Positions 63,316 through 64,000 of a stretch of 64,000 nucleotides of DNA are shown piece after piece. Positions within the stretch are counted from its first letter, which is position 1, and the number at the start of each line of letters is the position of its first letter. Source of the stretch: Acidobacteriota bacterium (GTDB taxonomy: Bacteria > Acidobacteriota > Blastocatellia > Pyrinomonadales > Pyrinomonadaceae); assembly GCA_003697135.1 (NCBI GenBank), contig RFGC01000035.1, positions 186,001 to 250,000 of the forward strand, written 5' to 3'. Under the pieces are notes generated by a model, which worked only from the letters and a program-made list of their open reading frames with translations, was not told the DNA's origin and ran no database searches. The translations under genes were made by a program, and so were the position numbers.

Positions 63316-63801
63316 TTAGAGATTTGCTCTATCTTGGGAAGGAATTTCCTTTAGGATTGGCTCTTTATCCTTTATGGAAAGCAGAATTTTATCAACCTCT
63401 TTTATTTCGATCTTTGAAGTTATAACTCTTGAAACTCTCTTCGGCAAAATTATAGGCGCAAGATTGGCAATCGTTTCTGCGAGTTCCACAATATCGCCAC
63501 CTCCTCTCCAATGCTCACGAACAACCTGTTCGTCGGTATAGTTAATGAGCCTTAGAATTGTCAAAGCAACCAAATAGATGTCGTCAACTTGACCGATAAA
63601 AGGAAAAATATCGGGAATAAAATCAAGTGGTGAAAGGACATAGGCAATCGCTGCCACAAAAAGAGCCTTTTCTGCTATTGGAACTCGCTTATCCTTCAAA
63701 AGCGCACCGAGAAGTAAAACCAAATTCGGTAAAAACAACAATAAATTCTTCACTCTGTCTTTGATCTTAACCTTTTCCTCAACTCTCTCTTTCTTCGACA
63801 T
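63316..63801 (-). CDS. DUF1232 (YkvA-like) membrane protein
   Basis: This ~161-residue protein has a helix pair (about 20-65) holding the DUF1232 motif ALFVAAIAYVLSPLDFIPDIFPFIGQVDD, in which SPLDFIPD is the family signature. A second region has VREHWRGGGDIVELAETIANLAPIILPKRV. The function of DUF1232 is unknown; it is generally single- or double-pass membrane. ATG 63801 is used because GGAGGG lies about seven bases upstream; the frame extends to 63873 but lacks a ribosome site there. Confidence 0.88.
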   Translation of the reverse strand: MSKKERVEEKVKIKDRVKNLLLFLPNLVLLLGALLKDKRVPIAEKALFVAAIAYVLSPLDFIPDIFPFIGQVDDIYLVALTILRLINYTDEQVVREHWRGGGDIVELAETIANLAPIILPKRVSRVITSKIEIKEVDKILLSIKDKEPILKEIPSQDRANL

Positions 63802-63952
63802 ATTCTTCCCTCCGCAAAATTCTAAAACCTCTGTGCATAAAACTTCAAGGTGAGCGTCTTGATCTTCTCTCAATCCTAGTTTCTGCCATCAAAACGACGC
63901 CAAAATTAGAGATTGAAAAACAATCCTTCCGCTTAGTAAAATTTGAAAAGCA

Positions 63953-64000
63953 ATGGAAAATATAAACGTTGTTCATCTCATAATTTTCTTTATCGGCTTA
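63953..64000 (+). CDS. Start of a membrane protein, cut by the window edge
   Basis: ATG 63953 opens a frame MENINVVHLIIFFIGL that runs off the end of the window. The strong hydrophobicity from residue 6 suggests a membrane helix or signal sequence. Only 16 residues are visible, and the upstream region (GAAAAG) is a weak ribosome site, so this may be a chance frame. Confidence 0.4.
   Translation, partial: MENINVVHLIIFFIGL

Overview
The window is about 64 kb of AT-rich (roughly 40% GC by eye), gene-dense chromosome from a diderm bacterium. I see no phage, insertion sequence, CRISPR array, tRNA or rRNA. The combination of a very large Oar-like TonB-dependent receptor with an N-terminal carboxypeptidase-regulatory domain, a PQQ-type dehydrogenase ending in FG-GAP/VCBS repeats, a DUF4129/DUF4350 membrane operon, a PilMNOPQ operon, a KdsC-type phosphatase and many LytTR/ECF regulators points to Acidobacteriota, probably a low-GC member of the Blastocatellia. 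That placement is an inference from gene content; no marker phylogeny was run.

Layout. 0-7 kb: end of an unknown gene, a bicupin protein, two MacB/FtsX-type permeases, an OppD-type ATPase, a C-terminal processing protease and a LOG-family enzyme. 7.4-11.7 kb: LytTR response regulator coupled to a shrunken crotonase-like protein, lumazine synthase, a CheA-like Hpt/ATPase protein and a Wza-type exporter. 11.7-18 kb: a five-gene minus-strand envelope operon (LolA-like, membrane protein, DUF4129, DUF4350, NHL-propeller/M23 fusion). 18-22 kb: the Oar-like receptor with a clear terminator, divergent from thyA across a region with two operator-like palindromes. 22-28 kb: thyA, CWC protein, MBL hydrolase, a small unknown protein and a 1228-residue NfnB/NfnA-like fusion. 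28-40.7 kb: Wzc-type tyrosine kinase, a beta-lactamase-fold hydrolase, an ECF sigma/anti-sigma/LTxxQ operon, a TPR membrane protein, DUF2721, mtgA, crtI, dapA, an acetyltransferase and a hydrolase.

40.7-46.6 kb: the type IV pilus assembly operon pilMNOPQ plus a Roadblock/LC7 gene, with a good promoter, a 250-nt leader carrying a 17-bp long-range stem, and a strong terminator. 46.7-57.7 kb: mdh, a GH130 enzyme, rpmH-rnpA-yidD-yidC, a degenerate M1-aminopeptidase-like TPR protein, a KdsC-like phosphatase, an aminotransferase and the PQQ/VCBS protein. 57.7-64 kb: TPR/jelly-roll protein, O-antigen ligase-like protein, pssA, an FNR/2Fe-2S oxidoreductase, a peptidoglycan-binding protein and a DUF1232 protein.

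The dominant theme is cell envelope biology: exopolysaccharide export (Wza, Wzc and an O-antigen ligase-like protein at separate sites), pili, LPS precursor synthesis, peptidoglycan enzymes and membrane protein insertion. The items most worth follow-up are the internally deleted crotonase, the structured pil leader, the paired palindromes between the receptor gene and thyA, the open rnpA frame running through rpmH, and several catalytically degenerate or fused enzymes.
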